NCBI RefSeq assembly: GCF_000949385.2
Contig: NZ_JYKO02000001.1
Location: forward strand, 3,606,770-3,670,769
Source: Pseudomonas sp. LFM046
GTDB taxonomy: Bacteria > Pseudomonadota > Gammaproteobacteria > Pseudomonadales > Pseudomonadaceae
Direction: 5' to 3'
DNA length: 64,000 nt
Each line of letters begins with the position of its first letter. Within the stretch, counting starts at the first letter, position 1. The notes beneath the pieces are model-generated. The model was given only the letters and a program-made list of their open reading frames with translations. It ran no database searches and was not told the origin of the DNA. This document shows, in pieces, positions 23,161 through 31,453 of the stretch. The position numbers and the translations under genes were made by a program.

Positions 23161-23249
23161 CTCGAGATGTGGGTCGAGTACGGGCACGAATCCGGCAATG
23201 CAGTAGACCGCAGAGGGAGGTCCCGCAACCCGCCGACCTCAAAGGGCCT

Positions 23250-24683
23250 TCAACACCCTACCTGGCTGATGAATTTCGTGGTCAGGTAGGCATCAAGCCC
23301 TTCAGTACCACCCTCACTACCGTGCCCGCTCGCCTTGATGCCGCCAAACGGCGTTTCCGGCAGAGCCAAACCGAAATGGTTAATCGAAACCATACCGCTC
23401 TGCAGCCGGTTGCCAAGCTCAGTGGCAGTCTTCAGGGACGCCGTGAATGCGAAGGCTGCAAGGCCGTACTCCAGGCTGTTGGCCTGGCGGATCACCGAAT
23501 CCAGATCATCGAAGCGCAATAGTGGCGCCACGGGCCCGAAAGGCTCTTCGCAAAGGAGTCGCGCCTGCGCAGGGGTATCCGCCAGCACGGTGGGCTCGAA
23601 GAAGTTGCCCTTTTGCCCAATCCGCTTACCTCCGGTCACCACCACCGCACCAAGGTCAGATGCATCGGCCACCAGCTCCTGGATGGCGGTCACGCGCCGG
23701 GCATTGGCCAGGGGTCCCATCTGCGTAGACGTATCAAAGCCGTCGCCCACCTTGAGCTGCCCGGCCAGTTCGCCGAAGCGCCGGGCGAAGCGCTCGAACA
23801 CCGCATCGTGCACGTAAAAGCGCGAAGGCGAAGCACACACTTGCCCGGCATTCCGAAACTTGAGCCCACAGGCCAAAGTGGCAGCCGCCTCCAGGTCAGC
23901 GTCCTCACAAACGATGAAAGGCGCATGTCCGCCCAACTCCATGGTGGTCAGCTTCAGGTGCTCTGCGGCAAGGGCACCCAGCTTTCGCCCTACAGCAGTG
24001 GAGCCAGTGAACGACACCTTCCGAATAATGGGAGAGCGGACCAGGTAATCAGAAACCTCGGCCGGGACACCAAACACCAGGTTCAAGACGCCTTTGGGCA
24101 CGCCCGCATCATGGAAGCAGCGAACCAGCTCGATCACTGAGCCAGGGGCTTCTTCAGGCGCCTTGATGATAATGCTGCAACCGGCCGCCAGGGCGCCGGC
24201 AATCTTGCGCACAGCCTGGTTGATCGGGAAGTTCCACGGGGTGAAGGCAGCGACCGGACCGACGGGCTCACGAACCACCAACTGACGTACGGCGGGATTG
24301 CGCGACGGCACGATCCGCCCGTAGGCGCGCCGCCCCTCCTCCGCGTACCACTCGATATGGTCGGCTGCGCTCTTGGCTTCAAGCATGGACTCCGCAATGG
24401 GCTTGCCCTGGTCCAGGGTCATGCAGCGCGCCATGTGTTCATGCCGTTCACGAACCAACGCAGCAGCGCGGCGAAGGATGGCAGAGCGGTCATAGGCCGA
24501 AGTGATCGACCATTTCTCGAAACCCTTCGCCGCCGCATCCAGAGCCGCATCGAGATCCGTCCTGGAAGCCAACGGCAGTTGGCCGATTTCCTCTCCCGTG
24601 GCTGGGTTGATAACCGGCGAGGTGCGATCCGCCTCACCGGCAGTCCATACCCCGTCTATGTAAAACATCAACTCGGTGTACAT
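23250..24683 (-). CDS. NAD(P)-dependent aldehyde dehydrogenase, succinate-semialdehyde-dehydrogenase-like (copy B)
   Basis: 477 residues, same catalytic set as copy A: TPWNFPI, FTGSTAVG, MELGGHAPFIV with the general-base Glu, NAGQVCASPSRF with the catalytic Cys, and GMVSINHFGL with PFGGIKASGHGSEGG. The two copies align over their full length without large gaps. This one has an excellent ribosome binding site (AGGAGGAG). It is divergent from the HMG-CoA-lyase-like gene, and the gap between them holds the paired operator also seen in front of the second aminotransferase. This places it in module B. Confidence 0.85.
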   Translation of the reverse strand: MYTELMFYIDGVWTAGEADRTSPVINPATGEEIGQLPLASRTDLDAALDAAAKGFEKWSITSAYDRSAILRRAAALVRERHEHMARCMTLDQGKPIAESMLEAKSAADHIEWYAEEGRRAYGRIVPSRNPAVRQLVVREPVGPVAAFTPWNFPINQAVRKIAGALAAGCSIIIKAPEEAPGSVIELVRCFHDAGVPKGVLNLVFGVPAEVSDYLVRSPIIRKVSFTGSTAVGRKLGALAAEHLKLTTMELGGHAPFIVCEDADLEAAATLACGLKFRNAGQVCASPSRFYVHDAVFERFARRFGELAGQLKVGDGFDTSTQMGPLANARRVTAIQELVADASDLGAVVVTGGKRIGQKGNFFEPTVLADTPAQARLLCEEPFGPVAPLLRFDDLDSVIRQANSLEYGLAAFAFTASLKTATELGNRLQSGMVSINHFGLALPETPFGGIKASGHGSEGGTEGLDAYLTTKFISQVGC

Positions 24684-24773
24684 CGCTCACTCCTCCTGCA
24701 ATGGGAACGGGGCGCCAATCGAACGGATTCCGCATTGGCAGCGGTTTCGGCCCCCAAAATGACGGCCGAATAA

Positions 24774-24823
24774 GGTTGACAAGGTGAACCATATCTCAGT
24801 AGCTTTTGTTCACATTGTCAACC
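24774..24823. promoter_or_regulatory. Paired operator GTTnACAnTGTnAAC between dehydrogenase B and lyase gene
   Basis: Two 15-bp pseudo-palindromes, at 24775-24789 (GTTGACAAGGTGAAC) and 24808-24822 (GTTCACATTGTCAAC), are arranged so that the whole 50 bp is itself a dyad with 15 of 16 matching arm positions. The same double arrangement is found at 31352-31389. A MarR or GntR dimer is the expected type of binder. The MarR gene at 32896 is the best candidate. Confidence 0.6.
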
Positions 24824-24853
24824 ACTTCATCCCGTCACCTTGGAACGCCCCTC

Positions 24854-25777
24854 ATGAAAGACGTGATCCTGTGCGAGTGCTTCGCTCGAGATGGCCTGCA
24901 GCATGAACCCGATTTCCTGCCCACCGACACCAAGCGCAAGCTGGTGGAGCGTTTCGCCAGCATCGGATTCAACCGGGTGGAAGCCACGTCCTATTCCAAT
25001 CCTGCCGTTATCCCCCAATTCGCCGACGCCAGCGACCTGCTGGCGAGTCTCTATCGCCAGCAGGATGTCTTCTACAAGGCGACCTGCGCCAATGTGCGTG
25101 CCGTGGAACGAGCCCTGGCTGACCTGGACGCGGGTTTTGGCGCCAATGAGATCAGCCTGCTGGTATCCGCCTCGGAGTCCCATTCGCAGCGCAATCTCAA
25201 GCGCAGTCGTCAGGATCAATGGCAAAACATTGAACAGATGGCCCGGGCTGCCAACGGTCGATTTCGGTTAATCGGCACCATCTCGGTGGCCTTCGGCTGC
25301 CCGTTCGAAGGCCGGGTGGATGAGAGCAGTGTGCTTCGGGACGTCGCGGCATTCGCCGAGCGTGGAGTGAGTTTCGTCACCCTGGGCGACACGACTGGCG
25401 TCGCCACGCCCCACAGCGTCCGCAACCTCTTCGTCAAGGTGCTTGCCGAGTTCCCGAACATCACGCCCATCGCTCACTTTCACGATACCCGCGCTACCGG
25501 CCTGGTGAACTACGTCGCGGCCCTGGAAGCCGGCGTCCGCTACTACGACTGCGCCTTCGGCGGCGTGGGCGGACACCCGGCCAAGGTCAAGTACGGCGGC
25601 GGGCATACCGGCAATGTGTGCACTGAGGATTGGATCAACCTGCTCGAATCCATGGGGGTTCGGACCGGAATTGACCTCGAAGCCATGCTCGAAGTTGCCG
25701 CCGAATGCGAAGCGGCACTTGGTCGCGAGCTGCATAGCCGCGTCGTTCGCAGCGGCCTTAACCCGCTACTGACGTAA
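24854..25777 (+). CDS. HMG-CoA-lyase-like enzyme (HMGL family)
   Basis: 307 residues. The DRE-TIM fold is shown by ECFARDGLQHE (metal and catalytic Arg-Asp), VEATSYSNP, AHFHDTRATGLVN (metal His pair) and GGVGGHPAKVK with GHTGNVCTED. In standard HMG-CoA lyases the glycine-rich loop contains a catalytic Cys (GGCP). Here that place reads GGHP, so the mechanism or substrate may differ. Expected reaction: cleavage of a 3-hydroxy-3-methyl-acyl-CoA or similar. The start MKDVILCE is chosen because the earlier TTG at 24806 lies inside the operator. It is followed by the bicupin gene. Confidence 0.75.
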   Translation: MKDVILCECFARDGLQHEPDFLPTDTKRKLVERFASIGFNRVEATSYSNPAVIPQFADASDLLASLYRQQDVFYKATCANVRAVERALADLDAGFGANEISLLVSASESHSQRNLKRSRQDQWQNIEQMARAANGRFRLIGTISVAFGCPFEGRVDESSVLRDVAAFAERGVSFVTLGDTTGVATPHSVRNLFVKVLAEFPNITPIAHFHDTRATGLVNYVAALEAGVRYYDCAFGGVGGHPAKVKYGGGHTGNVCTEDWINLLESMGVRTGIDLEAMLEVAAECEAALGRELHSRVVRSGLNPLLT

Positions 25778-25813
25778 AAGGTCCAACCCCACCAACAAGA
25801 AAGAGGATGCAGC

Positions 25814-26626
25814 ATGATCGGTACCCTTGCTAAAGCCACACCGCTGAGCCTGATGTTCGGTTTACTGATGTCCGCGACTGCAGCACAGGCGGAAGACAAG
25901 TTGCTTCTGGTCCACCGCAGTGAACTGCTGAGCACGCCACCAGGAGAAACGTTGCTCGGCCAGGAAATCTGGGACATGCATACGACCAGCCTGTCCCGCA
26001 CCAGCATTATCCGCCTTGATGAAACCGCTCCGGCCGTGCGGCATGCTCAGGGTGAGCGCACGCTGATCGTCCTCGAAGGCAAGGTGGACTTCACCTTCGC
26101 CGATGGGCGGAGAACCCTCGGGGTCGGGGACTATGTGGCCATTCCGGCGGGACAGACTTACCAGATGGCCCCGGCCGGCGAGACCAAGCCCCTGCTACTC
26201 GGCTTCGACGTACCGGTCATCAGCATGCAGAGCAGCGCCCGCGGAGACCTGACCACCTCGGATAAGGCTGCTGCCCCTGTCATCAAGACTCAGGCGGCAA
26301 TCATGGCCAGTCCTACCAACTGGAATGATCCCAGCGACCGCGGCTGGACCCTGGTGAAGACAACGGAGAAGCGCGTCAATCTGGTGGAAATGTTCTCCGA
26401 GCTGAAGAATCACAGCCACCCGGACGCCGACCACTCGCTGATCCTCTTGAAAGGCAGTGCACGGGTAGTCACCCCTAAGGAAGAGCGCCTACTCAAGCCT
26501 GGCGACTACGTGTCCATCCCGCAGAACGTCCCCCACAAGTATTACGTCGAAGGCGGCCAACCGGCCCTATTCATCAGCTTCGACGCTCCCGCTTACGACC
26601 CCGCCAAGACCATTTACTTCGAGTAA
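25814..26626 (+). CDS. Exported bicupin protein
   Basis: 270 residues. A signal peptide (LSLMFGLLMSATAAQA) predicts a periplasmic location. Two cupin domains follow: the first at about 40-145 (RTLIVLEGKVDFTFADG, AIPAGQTYQMA), the second at about 185-265 (NHSHPDADHSLILLKGSAR, IPQNVPHKYYVEGG), the second with the fuller set of metal-binding His. The RxxxxEGxxxFxxADGRR pattern is like exported quercetinase or sugar-binding cupins, but no function can be assigned. It is cotranscribed with the lyase gene (36 bp gap) and ends at a hairpin. Confidence 0.7.
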   Translation: MIGTLAKATPLSLMFGLLMSATAAQAEDKLLLVHRSELLSTPPGETLLGQEIWDMHTTSLSRTSIIRLDETAPAVRHAQGERTLIVLEGKVDFTFADGRRTLGVGDYVAIPAGQTYQMAPAGETKPLLLGFDVPVISMQSSARGDLTTSDKAAAPVIKTQAAIMASPTNWNDPSDRGWTLVKTTEKRVNLVEMFSELKNHSHPDADHSLILLKGSARVVTPKEERLLKPGDYVSIPQNVPHKYYVEGGQPALFISFDAPAYDPAKTIYFE

Positions 26627-26647
26627 TCCACTCGCCCCTGCAGTACC

Positions 26648-26680
26648 CCGCCATGCCGCACCACGCCAGCGGCATGGCGG
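26648..26680 (+). terminator. Hairpin after the bicupin gene
   Basis: CCGCCATGCCGC pairs perfectly with GCGGCATGGCGG, 12 bp, 22 bp after the stop codon, followed by TTCCCTCTT. Confidence 0.7.
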
Positions 26681-27190
26681 TTCCCTCTTGCCCCCTCCGA
26701 TTGCCCCGAACCACCATGAACAAGCCGAAGATTTGCACGCCGCGGACACTCGTTCCAATTGCAATCGTCCCCCGCCACGACTTTCGTTCTTCAGTTGCAG
26801 CCTCTTCTCAGCAATATTCGGCGTAAGCACGACGACCGGAACCTGAGGGGCAGGTTGCCGCTTGCATGACTCCAGCAATTAGAAGTGATACCCGACGCAT
26901 CGACCTATCTCGCCCCGGGACTGGCCTGTTCAGCCGCCCTTGAAGTCAATGTCCTATGCACTGAGTACCGCCGCTTCAGAGAAATTTTTAGGAGGGCATA
27001 ACAGGCTGCTCATTTGCGGCACGACGCTCAAATGGGCGCGCACCAGCCGCTGAGCACTGAACGGGTACCGATTGTTTGCAACAAGGTAGAACCACTGCCC
27101 ACGGGGGAGACGAGACGCGTTCCACTTCTCCCCACGCCTTGGCGAAGCCCCAGCCGATAGTGGCTACACGTAGAGCCGGACGCTAAAAGG
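26681..27190. other. About 500 bp without a recognisable gene
   Basis: No frame in this stretch has both a credible start and similarity to anything I know. Short open frames on both strands look random. It separates two convergent operons, each with its own terminator, and may be the remains of an older gene. Confidence 0.5.
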
Positions 27191-27196
27191 ACGGGC

Positions 27197-27222
27197 AAAA
27201 AAAAGCGTGGCCAAAGCCACGC
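27197..27222 (-). terminator. Intrinsic terminator of importer B
   Basis: On the minus strand: GCGTGGC-TTTG-GCCACGC followed by eight T. It lies 21 bp beyond the stop of the last permease gene. Confidence 0.85.
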
Positions 27223-27242
27223 AAAAGTCCAGCCAATCGCAA

Positions 27243-28085
27243 TCAGACAGGAGCCGACGCGGGTTGCCGCCGCTTTTCCAGCCCCTTGATGTACTGCATC
27301 GCCACCAGCAGCAGGATCGAAAGCACGATCATCAATGTAGAGACGGCCGCCACAGTCGGGTCGATCTGGTCGCGGATGTTGGCGAACATACGACGCGTCA
27401 GGGTCGAGCTCTCCCCGCCCACGATGAACAACGCGATAACTACCTCATCAAAGGACGCGATGAAGGCGAAGAGCGCGCCGGAGAAGATCGATAAGCGAAT
27501 CTGCGGCAGGGTCACTGTGAGGAACGCCCAGGTACGGGACGCTCCCAGGCTGCGAGCCGCCATCTCCTGGTTCATGTCGAATCCCTGCAGGCCGTTGCCC
27601 ACCGCGATCAGGACGAATGGAATCGCCAGTACGCTATGGGCCAGTACGAGCCCGGTGACGGTGTTGTTCAGGCCAGTGCGCGAATAGACGAAGAACACGC
27701 CCACCGCTACCAGGATGATCGGCACCAGCATGGGCAGCATCATCAGTCCGTTGGCCAGTTTCGCCAGCCCACCACGCACCTGAGACAGCCCGTAGGCCGC
27801 CAGAGTCCCCAGCACTGTGGCGACCAAGGTGGAGATGATCGCCACCTTGAAGGACACCCAGGTCGCAGTCATCCACTCCGGCGAGCCGAGATACGCTTCA
27901 TACCAGCGCAGGCTCCACTCCCGCGGCGGGAACTCCAGGTACTGCGAAGCCGAGAACGACATGGGGATGACGATCAGGCAGGGAATGATTAGGAACAGAA
28001 GAATCAGACCCACCAGGCAGTAGAGCCACAGGCGATGCAGGTGGGTGATCTGGGTTGGTGTCACCGCTTCATTGAGATTGAGCAT
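27243..28085 (-). CDS. ABC importer permease, PotI/PotC-type (module B)
   Basis: 280 residues from MLNLNEAV. Six membrane segments, with LWLYCLVGLILLFLIIPCLI the first, SQYLEFPPREWSLRWYEAYL after it, and the EAA loop MAARSLGASRTWAFLTVTLP. It is the last gene of importer B. The start codon overlaps the stop of the preceding permease gene (TGATG), so the frame that runs on to 28544 is not used. It is related to the corresponding permease of module A, supporting duplication or parallel recruitment of the importer. Confidence 0.85.
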   Translation of the reverse strand: MLNLNEAVTPTQITHLHRLWLYCLVGLILLFLIIPCLIVIPMSFSASQYLEFPPREWSLRWYEAYLGSPEWMTATWVSFKVAIISTLVATVLGTLAAYGLSQVRGGLAKLANGLMMLPMLVPIILVAVGVFFVYSRTGLNNTVTGLVLAHSVLAIPFVLIAVGNGLQGFDMNQEMAARSLGASRTWAFLTVTLPQIRLSIFSGALFAFIASFDEVVIALFIVGGESSTLTRRMFANIRDQIDPTVAAVSTLMIVLSILLLVAMQYIKGLEKRRQPASAPV

Positions 28086-29053
28086 CAGGCTTTCCTCCCC
28101 GAGTCGTTGAGACCGAACACCCTTCTCATTCCCAGCAGGATGAGTACGGTGACCACCAACAATGCTACGCCGAGCGCACTGGCAGCCCCCCAGTTGCCGT
28201 AGAGGGCGATGGTGTCGCTGATCTTCATCGACCACATGGACACCCGGCCGCCACCCAGCAGTGCCGGCGTCAGGTAGAAGCCGAGGCAGAGCACGAAGAC
28301 CAGGGTAATGCCGGAGGCCAGTCCCGGCAGGGATAGCGGCAGGAACACCTGGCGAAATGCCTGGGACGGCGTGGCACCGCAGTTGGCGGCGGCTGACAGC
28401 AGCAGCGGGTCGATGTTCTTCATCTTGTCGTAGAGCGGCAGCACCAGGAATGGCAGCATCACATGCACCATGCCCACCACGGTGCCGAAGAAGTTGTGGA
28501 CCAGCGCTAGCGGCTGCTCGATCAGCCCCAGGTCCAGCAGCCAATTGTTGATGATGCCCTGGCGCTGCAGCAGAACCAGCCAGGCGTAGGTTCGGACCAG
28601 GATCGAGGTCCAGAACGGCAGCAAGACAAAGGCCATGCAGATCTGACCGGCCCGTTCAGGCAACTGGGACAGCAGGTAGGCCAACGGATAGCCAAGCAAC
28701 ACGCAGATCAGGGTGACGCAGAACGCCACCTTGAAGGTGATGACAAAGCTGCTCATGTAGACCGGCCGCAACAGGCGTTCGTAGTTCGCCAGGGTCAGCG
28801 CGCCACTGCTGTCAAAAGCCGACAACCAGAACAGCCAGGCCAGCGGAATGGCCAATACCACGAATACCAGCAGGAAACCGGGAAGGGTCAGCGACAGCAG
28901 TGTCCAGCGTTCCTTCCGCTCGGCGCGCGCCAGGGCGGCAGCCATGGACTGGCTATCAAGCCCCTCACCTCCCAACGGCATGCACAGGGTACTTATCGTC
29001 TTCATTTTCGAACCTCGTCGAAGCGCGTGAGGATGATCGTGATCGGAAGTCAT
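28085..29053 (-). CDS. ABC importer permease, PotH/PotB-type (module B)
   Basis: 322 residues. Membrane segments begin at LPGFLLVFVVLAIPLAWLFW. The FWTSILVRTYAWLVLLQRQG stretch and the EAA loop SAAANCGATPSQAFRQVFLP are typical of PotB. The large soluble insert of the module A homologue is absent. The ATG at 29053 overlaps the ATPase stop (ATGA) and has GGAG upstream; an internal ATG at 29005 with GACGAGG is a possible alternative. Confidence 0.85.
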   Translation of the reverse strand: MTSDHDHPHALRRGSKMKTISTLCMPLGGEGLDSQSMAAALARAERKERWTLLSLTLPGFLLVFVVLAIPLAWLFWLSAFDSSGALTLANYERLLRPVYMSSFVITFKVAFCVTLICVLLGYPLAYLLSQLPERAGQICMAFVLLPFWTSILVRTYAWLVLLQRQGIINNWLLDLGLIEQPLALVHNFFGTVVGMVHVMLPFLVLPLYDKMKNIDPLLLSAAANCGATPSQAFRQVFLPLSLPGLASGITLVFVLCLGFYLTPALLGGGRVSMWSMKISDTIALYGNWGAASALGVALLVVTVLILLGMRRVFGLNDSGRKA

Positions 29054-30120
29054 GCCGACTCCGCCACCAGCAGCGTGTCCTCAGCGTGCAGCCAGAGTTC
29101 GACTGGTGCCCCCGGCACGGGCACGGGAACATCTCGGAATCCTTTCTGGTGTCTGGCAGTGAGCTCCGTACCGTCCGGTAGAACTAGGCCGACGTGGTAG
29201 CTGTCCCCCTGGTAGACCACGTCCCGGGCCGTACCTTGAATGCGGTTCATCGCATGGCCATCACCGCTGATCTGCCATTGCAGGCGTTCCGGTCGCACCA
29301 TCAGGACGCGCTTCTGCGGGTGTCGAGTGGCCGTTCCCTGTGGCAGTTTCAACGGACGCCCCTGCAACATCACGCCGCCGCTCCCCTCCTCAACTTCCAG
29401 GAAACAGCTTTCACCGATGAACCCGGCGACGAAGCGGTCCGTCGGTCGCTCATACAAGGCGTCGGGCGTATCCAGCTGAGCCAGCTTCCCCTTGTTCAGT
29501 ACGGCAATACGGTGGGAAAGCGTCAGTGCTTCCTTCTGGTCGTGAGTAACATAGATGGTGGTCATGCCCAAGCGTGCATGGAGCCGCTTGAGCTCCAGCT
29601 GCATGTGTTCACGCAGGTTCTTGTCCAGAGCTGAAAGCGGCTCGTCCATCAGCAGGATCTTGGGCTCGAAGACCATTGCCCTTGCCAGGGCCACGCGCTG
29701 ACGCTGTCCACCGGATAACTGGTGGATTCCACGCTCGCCGAGGTGGTCCATCTGCACCATTTCCAGCGCCGCCTTGACCCGCTTGACCCGGTCGGCACCG
29801 CCCACCTTGCGCAGGCGCAGTGGGTACGCGACGTTTTCCGCCACCGTCATGTGCGGGAACAGCGCGTAGTTCTGGAACACCATGCCCACGTCGCGCTTGT
29901 GCGGAGGTCGAGTGAGGAACTCGACTCCGTCAACCTTGATTCTCCCTGAGTCAGGGCGAATGAATCCCGCCAGCACATTGAGCAGCGTGGTCTTCCCCGA
30001 CCCCGAAGGACCGAGCAGAGTGAGAAACTCACCGGCATGCACATCAAGGGACACATGATCGATTGCGATGAATGATCCGTAGCCCTTGTAGACATCCCGA
30101 ATCGCAATATTGCCTTGCAT
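29050..30120 (-). CDS. ABC importer ATPase, PotA-like (module B)
   Basis: 356 residues with intact Walker A GPSGSGKTTLL, Q-loop FQNYALFPHMT, signature LSGGQRQRVALARA, Walker B ILLMDEPLSALD and H-loop IYVTHDQKEA, and a C-terminal TOBE-like domain (LMVRPERLQWQ, PDGTELTARH). It follows the binding-protein gene by 25 bp and overlaps the first permease gene. In module A the ATPase gene precedes the binding-protein gene; here the order is reversed, so the two operons were not simply copied whole. Confidence 0.85.
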   Translation of the reverse strand: MQGNIAIRDVYKGYGSFIAIDHVSLDVHAGEFLTLLGPSGSGKTTLLNVLAGFIRPDSGRIKVDGVEFLTRPPHKRDVGMVFQNYALFPHMTVAENVAYPLRLRKVGGADRVKRVKAALEMVQMDHLGERGIHQLSGGQRQRVALARAMVFEPKILLMDEPLSALDKNLREHMQLELKRLHARLGMTTIYVTHDQKEALTLSHRIAVLNKGKLAQLDTPDALYERPTDRFVAGFIGESCFLEVEEGSGGVMLQGRPLKLPQGTATRHPQKRVLMVRPERLQWQISGDGHAMNRIQGTARDVVYQGDSYHVGLVLPDGTELTARHQKGFRDVPVPVPGAPVELWLHAEDTLLVAESA

Positions 30121-30145
30121 AACTCCGACCTCCGCAAATCCAGAA

Positions 30146-31198
30146 CTATTGTGCGATCAGCTCTTTGTAGTCTTCTTGAACCTCGGTGACATGCCGACCC
30201 CACCAGCGCGGATCCATCATGGTCTGCTTGGCGCGGTTGGCAGGCGACATGTTCGACTGGTTCAGAATGTCCGCTGAGAAACTGGCCTTTTCAAAGGCCT
30301 GGTTATTGGTCGGGCCGTAGTAGCCCATCATGGTCGGGATACGGGCCTGGATGTCAGCAGATACCGTATTGGCGATGAGCTTCTGGGCGGCAGCGACGTT
30401 CTTCGCCCCCTTCAGGATGGCCATGCAGCCATAGCCCAGCAGCCCGTCATCGTAGGTGTAAGCAACCGGAGCCTTGTCCTTCACGACGGAGTCGACACGG
30501 CTACTCCAGATGGCGATCAGGTCGACCTCACCGTCCTTGATCAACTGCGAGGACTGGGCACCAGAGGTCCACCAAACCGCAACATCCGATTTGATCTTCT
30601 CCAATGAAGCCAAGCCGCGCTCGATATCCAGCGGGTAGAGCTGGTCACGCGGTACACCGTCGGCCAGCAGGGCGACTTCGAGCATTTCATCCGGAGCCAC
30701 CGACAGTGCACGACGACCAGGGAATTTCTTCACGTCCCAGAACTCCTGCCAGTTCTTCGGGCCGTCCTTGAACTTGTCGGTGCGCCAGCCCATCACCACC
30801 GAGTAGCTATTGGTGGCGATCCAGTCCTTGCCCCGCGCGCGGCTGGGAATACCACTGGCATCGATGACGGAATAGTCCAGCGGCTCGAACATTCCCTGCT
30901 CGGAAAGCGCCGCACAGTCGTTGGCGCCGATATGAATGGCATCCCAGCTCGGCTTGCCCGACTGCACCTGCAGACGAACGGACGGCTGGCCATCGTGCGA
31001 TTCCGTGCGCAGGGTCAGGCCGGCTTTCTCCGCCGAGGGTTTCCACAGTGTCTGGATCAGCGCGTCCTGCAGATTGCCGCCATAGCCGGCCACGGTGACC
31101 GTCTGCTCATCAGCGGCCATCACGGGCGCGACCAGGCTGACGGCCATGGCGCCCAGGAAGAGGCGGATCGCCTTGGGTGAGGGAAGTGTATCGATCAT
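30146..31198 (-). CDS. Periplasmic binding protein, PotD/PotF-like (module B)
   Basis: 350 residues. Signal peptide IRLFLGAMAVSLVAPVMA with cleavage after VMA. The mature part has TVTVAGYGGNLQDAL, SWDAIHIGANDCA, DVKKFPGRRALS and ALLADGVPRDQLYP, matching family 1 solute-binding proteins for polyamine-like compounds. It is first in importer operon B, divergent from the second aminotransferase gene across a 255-bp region that contains the paired GTTnACAnTGTnAAC operator. Confidence 0.85.
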   Translation of the reverse strand: MIDTLPSPKAIRLFLGAMAVSLVAPVMAADEQTVTVAGYGGNLQDALIQTLWKPSAEKAGLTLRTESHDGQPSVRLQVQSGKPSWDAIHIGANDCAALSEQGMFEPLDYSVIDASGIPSRARGKDWIATNSYSVVMGWRTDKFKDGPKNWQEFWDVKKFPGRRALSVAPDEMLEVALLADGVPRDQLYPLDIERGLASLEKIKSDVAVWWTSGAQSSQLIKDGEVDLIAIWSSRVDSVVKDKAPVAYTYDDGLLGYGCMAILKGAKNVAAAQKLIANTVSADIQARIPTMMGYYGPTNNQAFEKASFSADILNQSNMSPANRAKQTMMDPRWWGRHVTEVQEDYKELIAQ

Positions 31199-31351
31199 TT
31201 TCCAGCTCCTATTTCTAGCGCCCTGTCAGGCGCGGGACTTGTTCTTAGGCAGCGGTAATTCTCAAAGCTACATCCTGTTGCGGCATTGGGAGTGGGTCTT
31301 TAGTGCCTTCCGTCCGTCTGCCATCTCTATCGCCAGTTGGCCCCTTGAGAT

Positions 31352-31389
31352 GGTTGACAACATGAACCACATGATTCACATTGTCAACC
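31352..31389. promoter_or_regulatory. Paired operator GTTnACAnTGTnAAC before aminotransferase B
   Basis: 31353-31367 reads GTTGACAACATGAAC and 31374-31388 reads ATTCACATTGTCAAC. With the flanking GG and CC they form a dyad nearly identical to that at 24774-24823. It lies 65 bp before the aminotransferase ATG and about 150 bp before the divergent importer gene. Confidence 0.6.
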
Positions 31390-31453
31390 ATGTTGAATGA
31401 GCAGGGTTACTCAGCGAGCAGCCCGATCGCAGGTCCGAACAGGAGCAATTGCC

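Noticed and set aside
24806-24853. N-terminal extension of the HMG-CoA-lyase-like protein
   Set aside because: It would start at a TTG inside the operator dyad and has no ribosome binding site.
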